Source of the DNA: Lingula anatina
Taxonomy: Eukaryota > Brachiopoda > Lingulata > Lingulida > Lingulidae
Assembly (NCBI RefSeq): GCF_001039355.2
Contig: NW_019774848.1
Span: 386,273-450,272 of the forward strand
Direction: 5' to 3'
Length of the DNA stretch: 64,000 nucleotides
Notes under the pieces: model-generated
The model's database searches: none
Seen by the model: the letters and a program-made list of their open reading frames with translations, nothing else
What the model was told of the DNA's origin: nothing
In this document: piece after piece, positions 1 to 9,884 of the stretch
Numbering within the stretch: position 1 is the first letter of the stretch
Layout: every line of letters starts with the position of its first letter
Position numbers and translations under genes: made by a program

Positions 1-240
1 ACACCTGGTACAGGTGATAGGAGTCTTTCACCACTGTATACAGGACCATGTCTACCAGACAAGACAAGATGTAAGTAGTATATAACACTGTGGACACCTG
101 GTACAGGTGATAGGAGTCCTTCACCACTGTATACAGGACCATGTCTAACAGACAAGACAAGATGTAGGTAGTATATATAACACTGTATAAAGGACCATGT
201 CTACCAGACAAGACAAGATGTAAGTAGTATATAACACTGT
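1..240 (+). repeat. Tandem repeat carrying a splice donor
   Basis: About 2.5 units. Units 1 and 2 are about 93 bp and the third is shorter. Each contains the exon 3' end CAGACAAGACAAGAT followed by GTAAGT, GTAGGT and GTAAGT at 71, 164 and 220. The exonic part reads in frame into the exon at 300, but the intronic part has a stop, so the donors are alternatives. Copy B retains only one unit, cut by the seam. Confidence 0.75.
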
Positions 241-1949
241 CACTGTGATATCCTATACCATTACATGTGATCTTTTTACCATGTATCTTGTGTTTTCAGC
301 CTCCTCTGTCTCTGCTGAATTTCTACCCGCTAAACCTGAGAGCTCTAGTCAGTGTGCTGCAGATATGCCCTAAAGGTACATCTTAAGGAAGTCATTTTTG
401 GATTTTAGCATTTTATAAATTCATTAACAATTAAAACTCTAAAGACAGTGGTTCCAGTGTTAGGATATCATTGGTGTTTGTAAGGTTGGGGCTAGAAAGT
501 ACTGGGGCTAGAAAGTATTGTATAAGTGGATGTTCATGTTATTTCAGATCTTTCCACAGATGGTTGTTGTAGTTGTATAAAACAAATAGAAAACCAAATA
601 CATCTTCTGCTGGAGCAGGACAACCTTGTCTCTCCATATGACCTTTGGCTGCTGCTAATACAGTTCAACACATGGTATTACACGTGTTTAGAGATGCTGC
701 TTATAGCAGAAAAAGATGTGAGTCAGTCAGTGAATAGTTCTGGTTTTCTTGAAATAGTGTATTGAAAATTTGGTTTGCAAGATATCAGTCAACTTTCATA
801 GATTTCAATTGGTTTCAAGTCTCAGGCATTTAGAGGAATAGCATGCATTTCTTGTGTATGATAACTGGATTGTGCGTTGTGTTTAGATCATTCCTGTTGC
901 ACTGGCTCTCATCTACTGGTATATCTTCCCAGACACTCCAGAACAACAGGAGCAGGTCAAGGTGAGGAAAGTCTTACTACCTGGTTTTATACCCAGTAGA
1001 CATGATGGATTTCGGGAAAGATTTTTGAACAATTTTAAGAAACCTCATTTATTTATTTATTTATTTATCAAAATACTCATCTTATATTGTATTGTATTGT
1101 ATTGTATTGTATTGTATTGTATTGTATTGTATTGTATTATATTATATTATATTATATTATATTATATTATATTATATTATATTATATTATATTATATTAT
1201 ATTATTTCAGGGTCATATCAAAACCTTAACAGTAAGTCTCCGTGGTTTACTGTGTAAAAGCACCCTGTGTCCTCAGGACCTGGAGTATGCCCTACTACAT
1301 GCCCAGCCTGGACCCCATAGTCCACTGCCTCAGGCCACTCAGACCAGTGTCCACTCTGTGATGACCCAGCTACTCTCTGTGTTCTTACTTCACGCCAAGG
1401 GAACAGGCGGCTCTTACACACACATACTTCAGATGGTGAGTGGAGATTACCGTCCACAGTCTGGGTCAATGTAATATTGGACAAACAGACTTATAGGAGG
1501 GGTGGGTTAAGGGTCAAAATTAGATTTCTGGTTACCATGATTAACACAACTGGTACTTGTCTGATGAAGTGTGACAAAAGTGAAAATTTGTGTAGTATCA
1601 TTCCTCACCTTATTTTGCGTGTTATCTTACAGGGTAGTTAATACAGAGGGAACTTATTACCAGTAAGAGTAGAATTGTAGATTGTAGATTCTAACACTGT
1701 CCTGTGCCATATTTCCAGGTGACAGGATCCTCAGACCCAGCAGTCCATGCCTGTAGCCTGGTATACACCCTGGAGAACATGAACATGGCTGTAGACTGGG
1801 GGAGGGAGGACAGGATGCAGACACTCCTCCAATATCTCCTGCCCTGGCTTCACAGTCTTAAAGAACAGCTCTATGGCACTGGGGACAAGGCAGTGATAGA
1901 ATGTTTGGAAAAGTGGACAGATAGATTTAATTTAAAACAAAAAAGCTGA
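2..1949 (+). CDS. 3' part of unrecognised alpha-helical protein gene, copy A
   Basis: Five consecutive exons with matching phases are visible: 300-375, 548-717, 887-961, 1211-1435 and 1719-1949 (stop). Each is bounded by AG and GT. The end of a further exon lies upstream in a tandem repeat (donors at 71, 164 and 220), and the gene continues beyond the window. The 259 or so visible residues are leucine-rich and helical, with segments such as LWLLLIQFNTWYY and LALIYWYIFPD, and they end in FNLKQKS. There is no signal peptide or catalytic motif. It looks like the C-terminal helical-repeat part of a large soluble protein, but I do not recognise the family. Copy B keeps every exon open, which supports coding. 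AATAAA follows at 2286. The gene converges on the HSF-like gene. Confidence 0.7.
1085..1206. repeat. Pentanucleotide microsatellite (ATTGT)n-(ATTAT)n
   Basis: An uninterrupted run of ATTGT units changes to ATTAT units and ends in TATTTCAG, the acceptor of the exon at 1211. Copy B has only a short CTTT run at the same intron position and no pentamer array. Confidence 0.9.
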
Positions 1950-2066
1950 TAACCATTGTTTTTCTGATGCTACACCTCTTACAATGGGTGGAGACTGTAC
2001 CAAGTCTTAGACAATTTATTATATCAGCTTCCTCACTGGAGAACAGGGTCAAAACAGTGTAAAGAC

Positions 2067-2137
2067 AGAGACTAAGACAAACACAGGGGCATAATATTAA
2101 CTGTTCATATTATGCCCCTGTGTTTGTCTTAGTCTCT
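2067..2137 (+). repeat. Perfect 31-bp inverted repeat in 3' UTR, copy A
   Basis: Arms 2067-2097 and 2107-2137 are perfectly complementary around a 9-nt loop, about 120 nt after the stop of the gene ending at 1949. In RNA it would form a 31-bp hairpin. It is retained in copy B. Confidence 0.85.
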
Positions 2138-2495
2138 GTTAAACAGCATTTGAGGAGATTATTGGTGCAATTAAAACAACGCTTTCTTGAATCAATATTG
2201 TTGAATTATTTTATTCCTTTTTTTTTGTTCAAAGTGGAAAACCTACTAAAGAAAATAGTTGAAATCCAGTATATCTAAAATATAAAATAAAATATTTTTG
2301 TAATTTATATCTTTGTTGGCATAGGATTTTATAGTAAATAAATGTAGACAAACATGTGACAAGATTTGCAAAAGCACTGAAACGAGAAAAAATGAAGTGT
2401 CTGGCAAGTCGAAAGGGAACTTACTCGTGGTGTTTTCTGATAAATTTAGAATGTTTATGTATTAATTACTATGTTTTAGTTATAAAGAAATATCA

Positions 2496-2961
2496 TTAGT
2501 AAGTACGGTCTTCATGGCGCAGTTTCTTGATTCCTTCCCATTGCTGAGGAGGTGACACTGGACGTGTGGTAGCAGGTGTTCGCTCAGATGAGGTCCGGGA
2601 GGGAGGATCTGGCGCTGGTGGTACCGCTGAGTTCCTACAGCATACAATTTATAAATATAACAAATGTGTAGCTTACATTTCCTTTCAATTTAAAACATTT
2701 AAAATTATATGTAATAAAATCAAACGTGCTGGTCACTTTTTTGAAATACACACGTAACGTACGTTATAATTTATGGAAAAACGACAAACTTGAAAGTCTT
2801 ATTTCTGTTTAAATTAAAACATGTTTTGAAAATGCGTTTACGGAAGATGTCATTATATTATATTTGATTTGATTTCACTCGCCTGGTGTCAGGTGTGTCG
2901 TTAGACAGAGTTACCCCTGTGGCAAGAGACTGATTTTGCCCAGCGTTTCCGGGAATAGGCT
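2496..2961 (-). pseudogene. 3' fragment of HSF-domain gene, copy A (cut at the seam)
   Basis: Counterpart of the last part of the gene at 5240-7884. The terminal exon is 2496-2634 and the last 79 nt of the large exon are 2883-2961, after which the sequence stops at the undetermined base 2962. Nothing else of the gene is present. This is a truncation at the assembly seam rather than decay: what remains is nearly identical to the complete copy. Confidence 0.7.
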
Positions 2962-2962
2962 N
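2962..2962. other. Single undetermined base: seam between copies of the first block
   Basis: The left side ends inside the HSF-domain gene (counterpart near 5700). The right side begins at an exon end of the helical-protein gene (counterpart near 190). Confidence 0.9.
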
Positions 2963-2963
2963 T

Positions 2964-4685
2964 CATGTCCACCAGACAAGACAAGATGTAAGTACTAGAA
3001 ATCAGTGTCACCCTCCCTGTAGTTGTATACAGCTGTATATGTCACTCAGATATCCTACATTGTGATCTTCCCCAGTGTGTCACATTTTACTAACATATGG
3101 ATCTTGTGTTTTCAGCCTCCTCTGTCTCTCCTGAGTTTCTACCCTCCACATGTGAGACCTTTAGTCAGTTTGCTGCAGATATGCCCTAAAGGTACATCTT
3201 TAGGAAGTCATTATTGGATTTTAGCATTTCAAAAAATTAATAGCATTTAAAACTCTTAAGACAGTGGTTCCAATGTAAGGATATCATTGGTGTTTGTAAG
3301 GTTGGGGCTAGAAAGTATTGTATAAGTGGATGTTCATGTTATTTCAGATCTTTCAACAGCTGGCTGTTGTAGTAGTATAAAACAAATAGAAAACCAAATA
3401 CATCTTCTGCTGGAGCAGGACAACCTTGTCTCTCCATACCTCTGGCTGCTGCTGATACAGTTCAACACATGGTATTATACGAGTTTGGAGATGCTGCTTA
3501 TAGCAGAAAAAGATGTGAGTCAGGGAATAGTCCTGGTGATCTTTAAAAAGTGTATTGGAAATTTGGTTGTAAGTTACCAGTTTTCATAAGTTCCAATTGG
3601 TTCAAGTTTCAGGCACTTTAAGGAATAGCATTCATTTTCTATTACTATTATTTCAATTACATTTTGTTACATGTTGAACAATAACTGGATTGTGTCTCGT
3701 GTTTAGATCATTCCTATTGCACTGGCTGTCATCTACTGGTATATCTTCCCAGACCCCCCTGACACTCCAGAACAACAGGAGCAGGTCAAGGTGAGGAAAG
3801 TCTTACTACCTAGTGTTATACCCAGTAAACATGATGGATTTTGGGAAAGATTTTTGTAACAATTTTAAGAAACCCTTCTTTCTTTCTTTCTTTCTTATAA
3901 TACTCAGCTTGTATTAAAATATATCATTTCAGGGTCATATCAAAACCTTAACAGTAATTCTCCGTGGTTTACTGTGTAAGATTACCCTATGTCCTCAAGA
4001 CCTGGAGTATGCCCTACTACATGCCCAGCCTGGACCCCAAAGTCCACTGTCTCAGGCCACTCAGACCAGCGTCCACTCTGTGATGACCCAGCTACTCTCT
4101 GTGTTCTTACTTCACGCCCAGGGAACAGGCAGCTCTTACACACACATACTTCAGATGGTGAGTGGAGATTACCGTCCACAGTCTGGGGTTTATGTAATAT
4201 TGGACAAACAGACTCATAGGAGGGGTGGGTTAAGGGTCAAAATTAGATTTCTGGTTACTGTGATTAACACAACTGGTACTTGTCTGATGAAATGTGACAA
4301 AAGTGAAAATTTGAAAATTTCATTTGAGTAGTATCATTCCTCACCTTATTTTGCGTGTTATCTTACAGGGTAGTTAATACAGAGGTAACTAATTACCAGT
4401 AAGAGTAGAATTGTAGATTGTAGATTCTAACACTGTCCTGTGCCATATTTCCAGGTGACAGGATCCTCAGACCCAGCAGTCCATGCCTGTAGCCTGGTAT
4501 ACACCCTGGAGAACATGAACATGGCTGTAGACTGGGGGAGGGAGGACAGGACGCGGACACTCCTCCAATATCTCCTGCCCTGGCTGTACAGTCTCAAAGA
4601 ACAGCTCTATGGCACTGGGGACAAGGCAGTGATAGAATGTTTGGAGAAGTGGATGGATAGATTTAATTTAAAACAAAAAAGCTGA
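2964..4685 (+). CDS. 3' part of unrecognised alpha-helical protein gene, copy B
   Basis: Same exon chain as 300-1949, directly after the undetermined base at 2962. It starts with the end of the upstream exon (donor at 88 of the 3000s line, GT at 3088 minus 100 is not used; the donor is at 2988), then 3116-3191, 3348-3514, 3707-3790, 3933-4157 and 4455-4685. All junctions are AG/GT and in phase. Coding differences from copy A include loss of one codon (YDLW to YLW), a 9-nt in-frame insertion giving PDPPDTPE, and several substitutions in the first exon, such as NFYPLN to SFYPPH. These are more amino-acid changes than in the other duplicated genes, so either the gene evolves fast or the copies are older than alleles. 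The function is unknown. Confidence 0.68.
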
Positions 4686-4809
4686 TAACCATTGTTTATC
4701 TGATGCTACACCTCTTACAGTGGGTGGAGACTCTACTCTGTACCAAGTCTTAGACAATTTATTGTATCAGCTTCCTCACTGGAGAACAGGGTCAAAACAG
4801 TGTAAAGAC

Positions 4810-4880
4810 AGAGACTAAGACAAACACAGGGGCATAATATTAACTGTTAATATTATGCCCCTGTGTTTGTCTTAGTCTCT
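4810..4880 (+). repeat. Perfect 31-bp inverted repeat in 3' UTR, copy B
   Basis: Arms 4810-4840 and 4850-4880. Same arms as copy A; the loop differs by one base. Confidence 0.85.
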
Positions 4881-5239
4881 GTTAAACAGCATTTGAGGAG
4901 ATTATTGGTGCAATTAAAACAACGCTTTCTTGAATCAATATTGTTGAATTATTTTATTCCTTTTTTTTTTTGTTCAAAGTGGAAAACCTACTAAAGAAAA
5001 TAGTTGAAATCCAGTATATCTAAAATATAAAATAAAATATTTTTGTAATTTATATCTTTGTTGGCATTGGATTTTATAGTAAATAAATGTAGACAAACGT
5101 GACTAGATTTGCAAAAGCACTGAAACGAGAAAAAAATGAAGTGTCTGGCAAGTCGAAAGGAAACTTACTTGTGGTGTTTTCTGATAAATTTAGAATGTTT
5201 ATGTATTAATTACTATGTTTTAGTTATAAAGAAATATCA

Positions 5240-7884
5240 TTAGTAAGTACGGTCTTCATGGCGCAGTTTCTTGATTCCTTCCCATTGCTGAGGAGGTGAC
5301 ACTGGACGTGTGGTAGCAGGTGTTCGCTCAGATGAGGTCCGGGAGGGAGGATCTGGCGCTGGTGGTACCGCTGAGTTCCTACAGCATACAATTTGTAAAT
5401 ATAACAAATGTGTAGCTTACATTTCCTTTAAATTTAAAACATTTAAAATTATATGTAATAAAATCAAACGTGCTGGTCACTTTTTTGAAATACACACGTA
5501 ACGTACGTTATAATTTATGGAAAAACGACAAACTTGAAAGTCTTATTTCTGTTTAAATTAAAACATGTTTTGAAAATGCGTTTACGGAAGATGTCATTAT
5601 ATTATATTTGATTTGATTTCACTCGCCTGGTGTCAGGTGTGTCGTTAGACAGAGTTACCCCTGTGGCAAGAGACTGATTTTGCCCAGCGTTTCCGGGAAT
5701 AGGTTCAACAAATCTTAGTTTCTGCAAACTGCCAGTCAAGGATTGAGAAGATGCGTCCTGTCCACGTGAGGGAGGAGCAGCACGAGGCAAGCCGCCAGGA
5801 CTACCAGTGGATGTCGTGATTGCAGAAGCGTGAAGTAGAGGTCGTCGAGTGACGGGCAGTGAGACATCGGGTTGAATAGGAGCGACTGCACGTGGGCGGT
5901 TACCCGATAATACGGGTGAAAAGAGCGTCGGAGGAACATTTGCAACAACAGTGGCAGGTGTCGGAATCAGCACAAGGTACTGTGAAACATTTGGCGTCAT
6001 TTGTCCACTGCTTATCTGTGGCATAACTGCTGCCGTGGTATTGTTGTTGCAGGGCATAACTGTTGCCGTGGTATTGTTGTTGTATGGCATAACTGTTGCC
6101 GTTGTATTGTTGTTGTATGGCATAACTGTTGCTGTGATATTGTTGTTGTATGGCATTACTGCTGCCGGATTCACCGGATGATCCTGGCTCCCTAAATCCA
6201 CGTTCCGCTGCAAAGTTTGGGCGTTCAAACTGTTAACCGTATTGACGCAGTTGCGGTAGTTCCGGAAAAGTTTATATCGCTCTTCCTTTAGTTTGCTGAT
6301 CTGTTTGTTGATATCAAAGTGTCTGCGGCGAAAGTCGGCAACCAGTGCCTGGATGTGGCGAGGCGTTACAGTAGTTGTAAATGACATGATAGAATGAGCG
6401 GCTGACTTTGCGACATTGGCGACTGGTACGCCATTGGCACTGCCAACGACTGGCATGGTAACATGTGTGGCTGGCATTGAAGCGACTGGGTTTGACATGG
6501 CAGTTCCTGTGACTGTCAGTGCATGTACAGAGCCTGGCTTAGTCATACTATTGCTTGTCAAGTATGTAGCTGAAGGCGCACTTGTTAAACCTGCAACCAC
6601 GATTGGTAGATTAACTGACTGTATACCTGGTATACTTGATGGTTCGCTGTGAGCCAAACGGTCGTTCTGATGTTGAATAGATGTGTGATTTCTGCGAAAC
6701 AAGTCCTTGTTTTCTCTGATAGATTTCTCAGGAATTGCCGAGATGTTAGAACGTTTTATGAAACTTTCAGTGTCTTGTCTCTGTGTATAAAAAGAGCTTT
6801 CCGCTGTCATACACTCATCCTCTCTTTCGTTTACGTGGTCTTCTTTTCCATGGTGACGTATGTGACAAGCACCGCCAGCCTGTTGCGTAGCAAGAGAGCC
6901 ATGTCCAACTTTGTCATGTGAAGTCGCAACATTTTCACTGTTTGTGCTGGTATTATTGTAACACTGTGCATGTTTAACGCCGCACATGTTAACGAGGTTC
7001 TCGTTGTCGCTGACTTCCGGTTTAACATGCTTGTCACATAGATTGCGATCCCCACTGCCTTGACTTGTTTGTAGAATGTCAGGGTTCGTACCTTGGACAC
7101 TTGAAGCGGCGTCTTCTGCAAAGTTCTTGTTGTCAATATCCTTTGACAAGTCCTGAAAACTCGAAACATCGAAATTGTTTTCACCATCAATTTCAAATTC
7201 AGCACCAAAGACTTGGGAACGTGTCTCTTCCTCCGCCGGGTCCTCGTTGTCTTCTATCTGACTGCGGACATTGTTGATATTGGTGTTATCAGCGCCATAT
7301 TCAGGGCTGAGCGTCGGCATCGTCTTACTTCCTTGGTATGTGTTTTCCACCAAATGTTCAGGTAGTATAGGGTTGAGTACCGGCATACTTCTTCTAAAGT
7401 TGACTCGTTCTCTCTTTTCGCAGGCAAATATCTTTTCTTCTAAATCTATCCATCTTTGATATCCGATCCTCAGTAAATGTCTGAGTAGTCCTGGCTTGCC
7501 GAACTGGAAGTTTGAACTGAAATATATCATCAGACCGCTCAGTGGCGGTGGCTCGTGCAATCCAAGCTCTGAAAACCGAAGTGCTCCGCTGGTCGAGACT
7601 TTACGAAAACCAAATCTTTGTAAGTTTCTCGTCAAAGATTTCAGTTTGCTTGTGGTCAGTAACCCTGCATATTGTTCCATGGCCAGAGATTTGTACCCGA
7701 TACTGTCAATAACGACGGCCTTCCCATCTTCGGTCCACCTTATGACACCCTCACGAGGATGCATATGGACCATAATCCACAGACGAATAGGAAAGGCTGT
7801 CGTCCAAGGTGAATCCACGGGGTTTTCCACATTAATCAAGTCCTTTATGAAATCCTGCACGAAGTCCTCTGCTGTCGTGGTCAT
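5240..7884 (-). CDS. HSF-type DNA-binding-domain transcription factor
   Basis: Predicted nuclear transcription factor. The large exon runs 7884 to 5627 and a small terminal exon is 5378-5240, about 798 residues. An acceptor (TTATTTCAG) lies upstream of ATG 7884, so I prefer this start (MTTTAEDF) over the upstream ATG at 8001. An HSF domain covers residues 30-145: FPIRLW, then IRW-EDGKAVVI, then the recognition-helix region LTRNLQRFGFRKV, then NFQFGKPGLLRHLLR. A short coiled coil follows at about 508-553, like the HSF oligomerisation region, then an Asn/Thr-rich decapeptide repeat at about 571-624. The DBD is in one exon and diverges from HSF1/2, closer in style to HSFY-like proteins. The last intron would need a GC donor (ACCAG then GCGAGT); without it the frame ends at 5602. 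The domain call is firm, the exact C-terminus is not. Confidence 0.82.
6013..6170 (-). repeat. 30-bp coding minisatellite (Asn/Thr decapeptide)
   Basis: Four to five 30-bp units inside the HSF-domain gene encode variants of VMPYNNNTTA in tandem. The units differ by single bases and keep the frame. Confidence 0.85.
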
Positions 7885-8684
7885 GTTCTGTCCGAGATGT
7901 TTGCAGACGACGGGTGAACTGCTTGCCTGTTCATACTGAAATAAGTTGTGATGGAGACGAGGATTGTGCACATTATGACGTAATAATTTACGAATGCACA
8001 TACTGTGACGTTACAAACGTAAACGTAGAGCTTTACGATAGCCAAAAAATCTAAACGTGGCATTTTTAGCTTTGATTATTTCAGTTCTGAACACCGATTG
8101 CCAGCTAAAGTTTTGTTCGAATACTAAAATATATCACATACATTATACACACGCAAATACTGTTTTTAGTCTGAATTCATTAGGAGATAATATCAGTGAA
8201 CTTATATACTATTCCTCTCATGATTTTGTTTGATAACTATTACGCAGATACATACAAAGTAAATTTGTGACGCAGCCATGACATGACGCACGTTACGTGA
8301 TGATGTCATGCAAACAGTCATCCAAAGAAGCGCTTTTTCGAGAATTTGAAGTTCCATAGGAAGACGGGATCTAGAAGGTAGGTATGTTCCATGCCAAAAA
8401 CAGTATGTTATCAACCACAGAGAAGATGTTTCGATTAAAAGGCCGTTTTATCATTTTTATGTTCTCTTTTTATTTATTCCCCGAGACCATTTAAATTTTA
8501 ACGTAGGCGTAAATGGTAGTCTATTTTTCTCGTGCATATCATGGGACTATCCCTAATTACGATTTCTTTATTTTTTTCAAACTTAAGATAGCCTATATCC
8601 TGATGGTGTGTAGCTCATTCTATGCTTATGAACCCTTTTTCTTTAACAAATGTTTTTGCAGGCACTCTTTCAGATACCAAAAAA

Positions 8685-9884
8685 ATGAACAAAAGAACCA
8701 TTAGTTCGAATGTGAGAGTGGTCCATGTCCAACCGCGTAAGTCAGAAAACTCTGATGCCATCGACGAACATGACGCCACAGACGCCTATGCCTGTTCCAA
8801 ATGTTCTAGCGGTGAATTAGACACAAATCTCCCGAAAGTCAAACTAGTCCATGTTCGTCCATGTCGCTCAGATAACACTGGAGTCACCAAAACTGAGGAT
8901 AGTGGGTTTCAAGTTAACCCTACAACCGAGGACCAGAACTCTGTATCGGGTTTTCCTGCTTTAAGCACGGTTAAAGCCCGTCCTTTATATTCAGAGAGCG
9001 ACGTAGTCGACGGTGAGTACAGTCAAGTCTCTCACAACATCATGAAATACAATAAATTAGCTGAAAACTTCTCCAAGTCTCCAAAGGTAAATGACACGAG
9101 TGGCGCTTGGTCATGCCGCTCGGAAAAACCTAAAAGAGAAAACGATGATAATATTGATGTCGCCTTTGCTATGACAGAGTCTACTGAACATATCGCCTGT
9201 GGAGATTTTCAGCTACCAAACGAAGTTGCTGATGATATGACCTCACATCTGAAAGACAATGACCGCATTCTGACGTCATCTCCTATATCCACTGAGGAAA
9301 CACGGGAAAACAGGCCTGCTGCAAGTTCAGACTGGAAAAAGCCATTCAAATCAGATTTAAAAGAACTCCGATCCATGAAGACAGAGAGGTGTGGGGCTAT
9401 TACTGTGGAGGACTATAAGGCCAATGGACCATGTGCTTTTTCTCATTCTGAATTAAGGAATCAGCTGGGTATGTTGGAAAATGTATATATGACCATGAAA
9501 CGACAGATGGAGTCGCTTCTGGACGAAGCCAAACGCCAGCGTAAAGTAACACGTGGTCTCGAGGCAGACTTCAGACTTCTCTCAGTAAGAGCAGACTTGA
9601 TGCGCAAGGATATGAGCGTACTGCACTCAGACGTTATTGTTCACTTGCAAGAAGCAACCGAAAAAGAGTACTTGGAAAAAGTTAACGACAAAATGCACAC
9701 TTTTGACCGCGGCATGCGCCTGGTGCCGTACCGCATCAAGTCCGACCAAGATATGCCGGAGATGGTGTTCAGAGCGCCCTCTGTGGAAAACCGGAGAAAG
9801 AAACACGCAGTGAGAATACGGAAATTGGGCGGAGGGATCAGGGATAAGCTCAAGGCTTTGGGCTTCAAAAGGACAGATAATTGA
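8685..9884 (+). CDS. Coiled-coil protein with N-terminal VHVRP repeats, unknown function
   Basis: 399 residues in one open exon. I start at ATG 8685 (MNKRTISS) because a good acceptor (TGTTTTTGCAG, ending 8662) lies between it and the ATG at 8622. The N-terminal half is polar and probably disordered. It carries degenerate repeats: VRVVHVQPRKSEN near residue 10, VKLVHVRPCRSDN near 55 and VKARPLYSES near 95. Residues 254-336 form a long charged coiled coil (ELRNQLGMLENVY to KEYLEKVNDKM). The tail is strongly basic (RRKKHAVRIRK). There is no enzyme motif, TM segment or signal peptide. The 5' end faces that of the HSF-domain gene at about 0.7 kb, so the two may share a promoter region. I do not recognise the family. 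Confidence 0.65.
   Translation: MNKRTISSNVRVVHVQPRKSENSDAIDEHDATDAYACSKCSSGELDTNLPKVKLVHVRPCRSDNTGVTKTEDSGFQVNPTTEDQNSVSGFPALSTVKARPLYSESDVVDGEYSQVSHNIMKYNKLAENFSKSPKVNDTSGAWSCRSEKPKRENDDNIDVAFAMTESTEHIACGDFQLPNEVADDMTSHLKDNDRILTSSPISTEETRENRPAASSDWKKPFKSDLKELRSMKTERCGAITVEDYKANGPCAFSHSELRNQLGMLENVYMTMKRQMESLLDEAKRQRKVTRGLEADFRLLSVRADLMRKDMSVLHSDVIVHLQEATEKEYLEKVNDKMHTFDRGMRLVPYRIKSDQDMPEMVFRAPSVENRRKKHAVRIRKLGGGIRDKLKALGFKRTDN

Noticed and set aside
962-1474. Open frame of repeated IVLYC/IILYY residues
   Set aside because: It is the pentanucleotide array read in frame; the real exon is 1211-1435.
6001-6195. Plus-strand Cys/His/Trp-rich repeat frame
   Set aside because: Antisense shadow of the HSF-gene decapeptide repeat.
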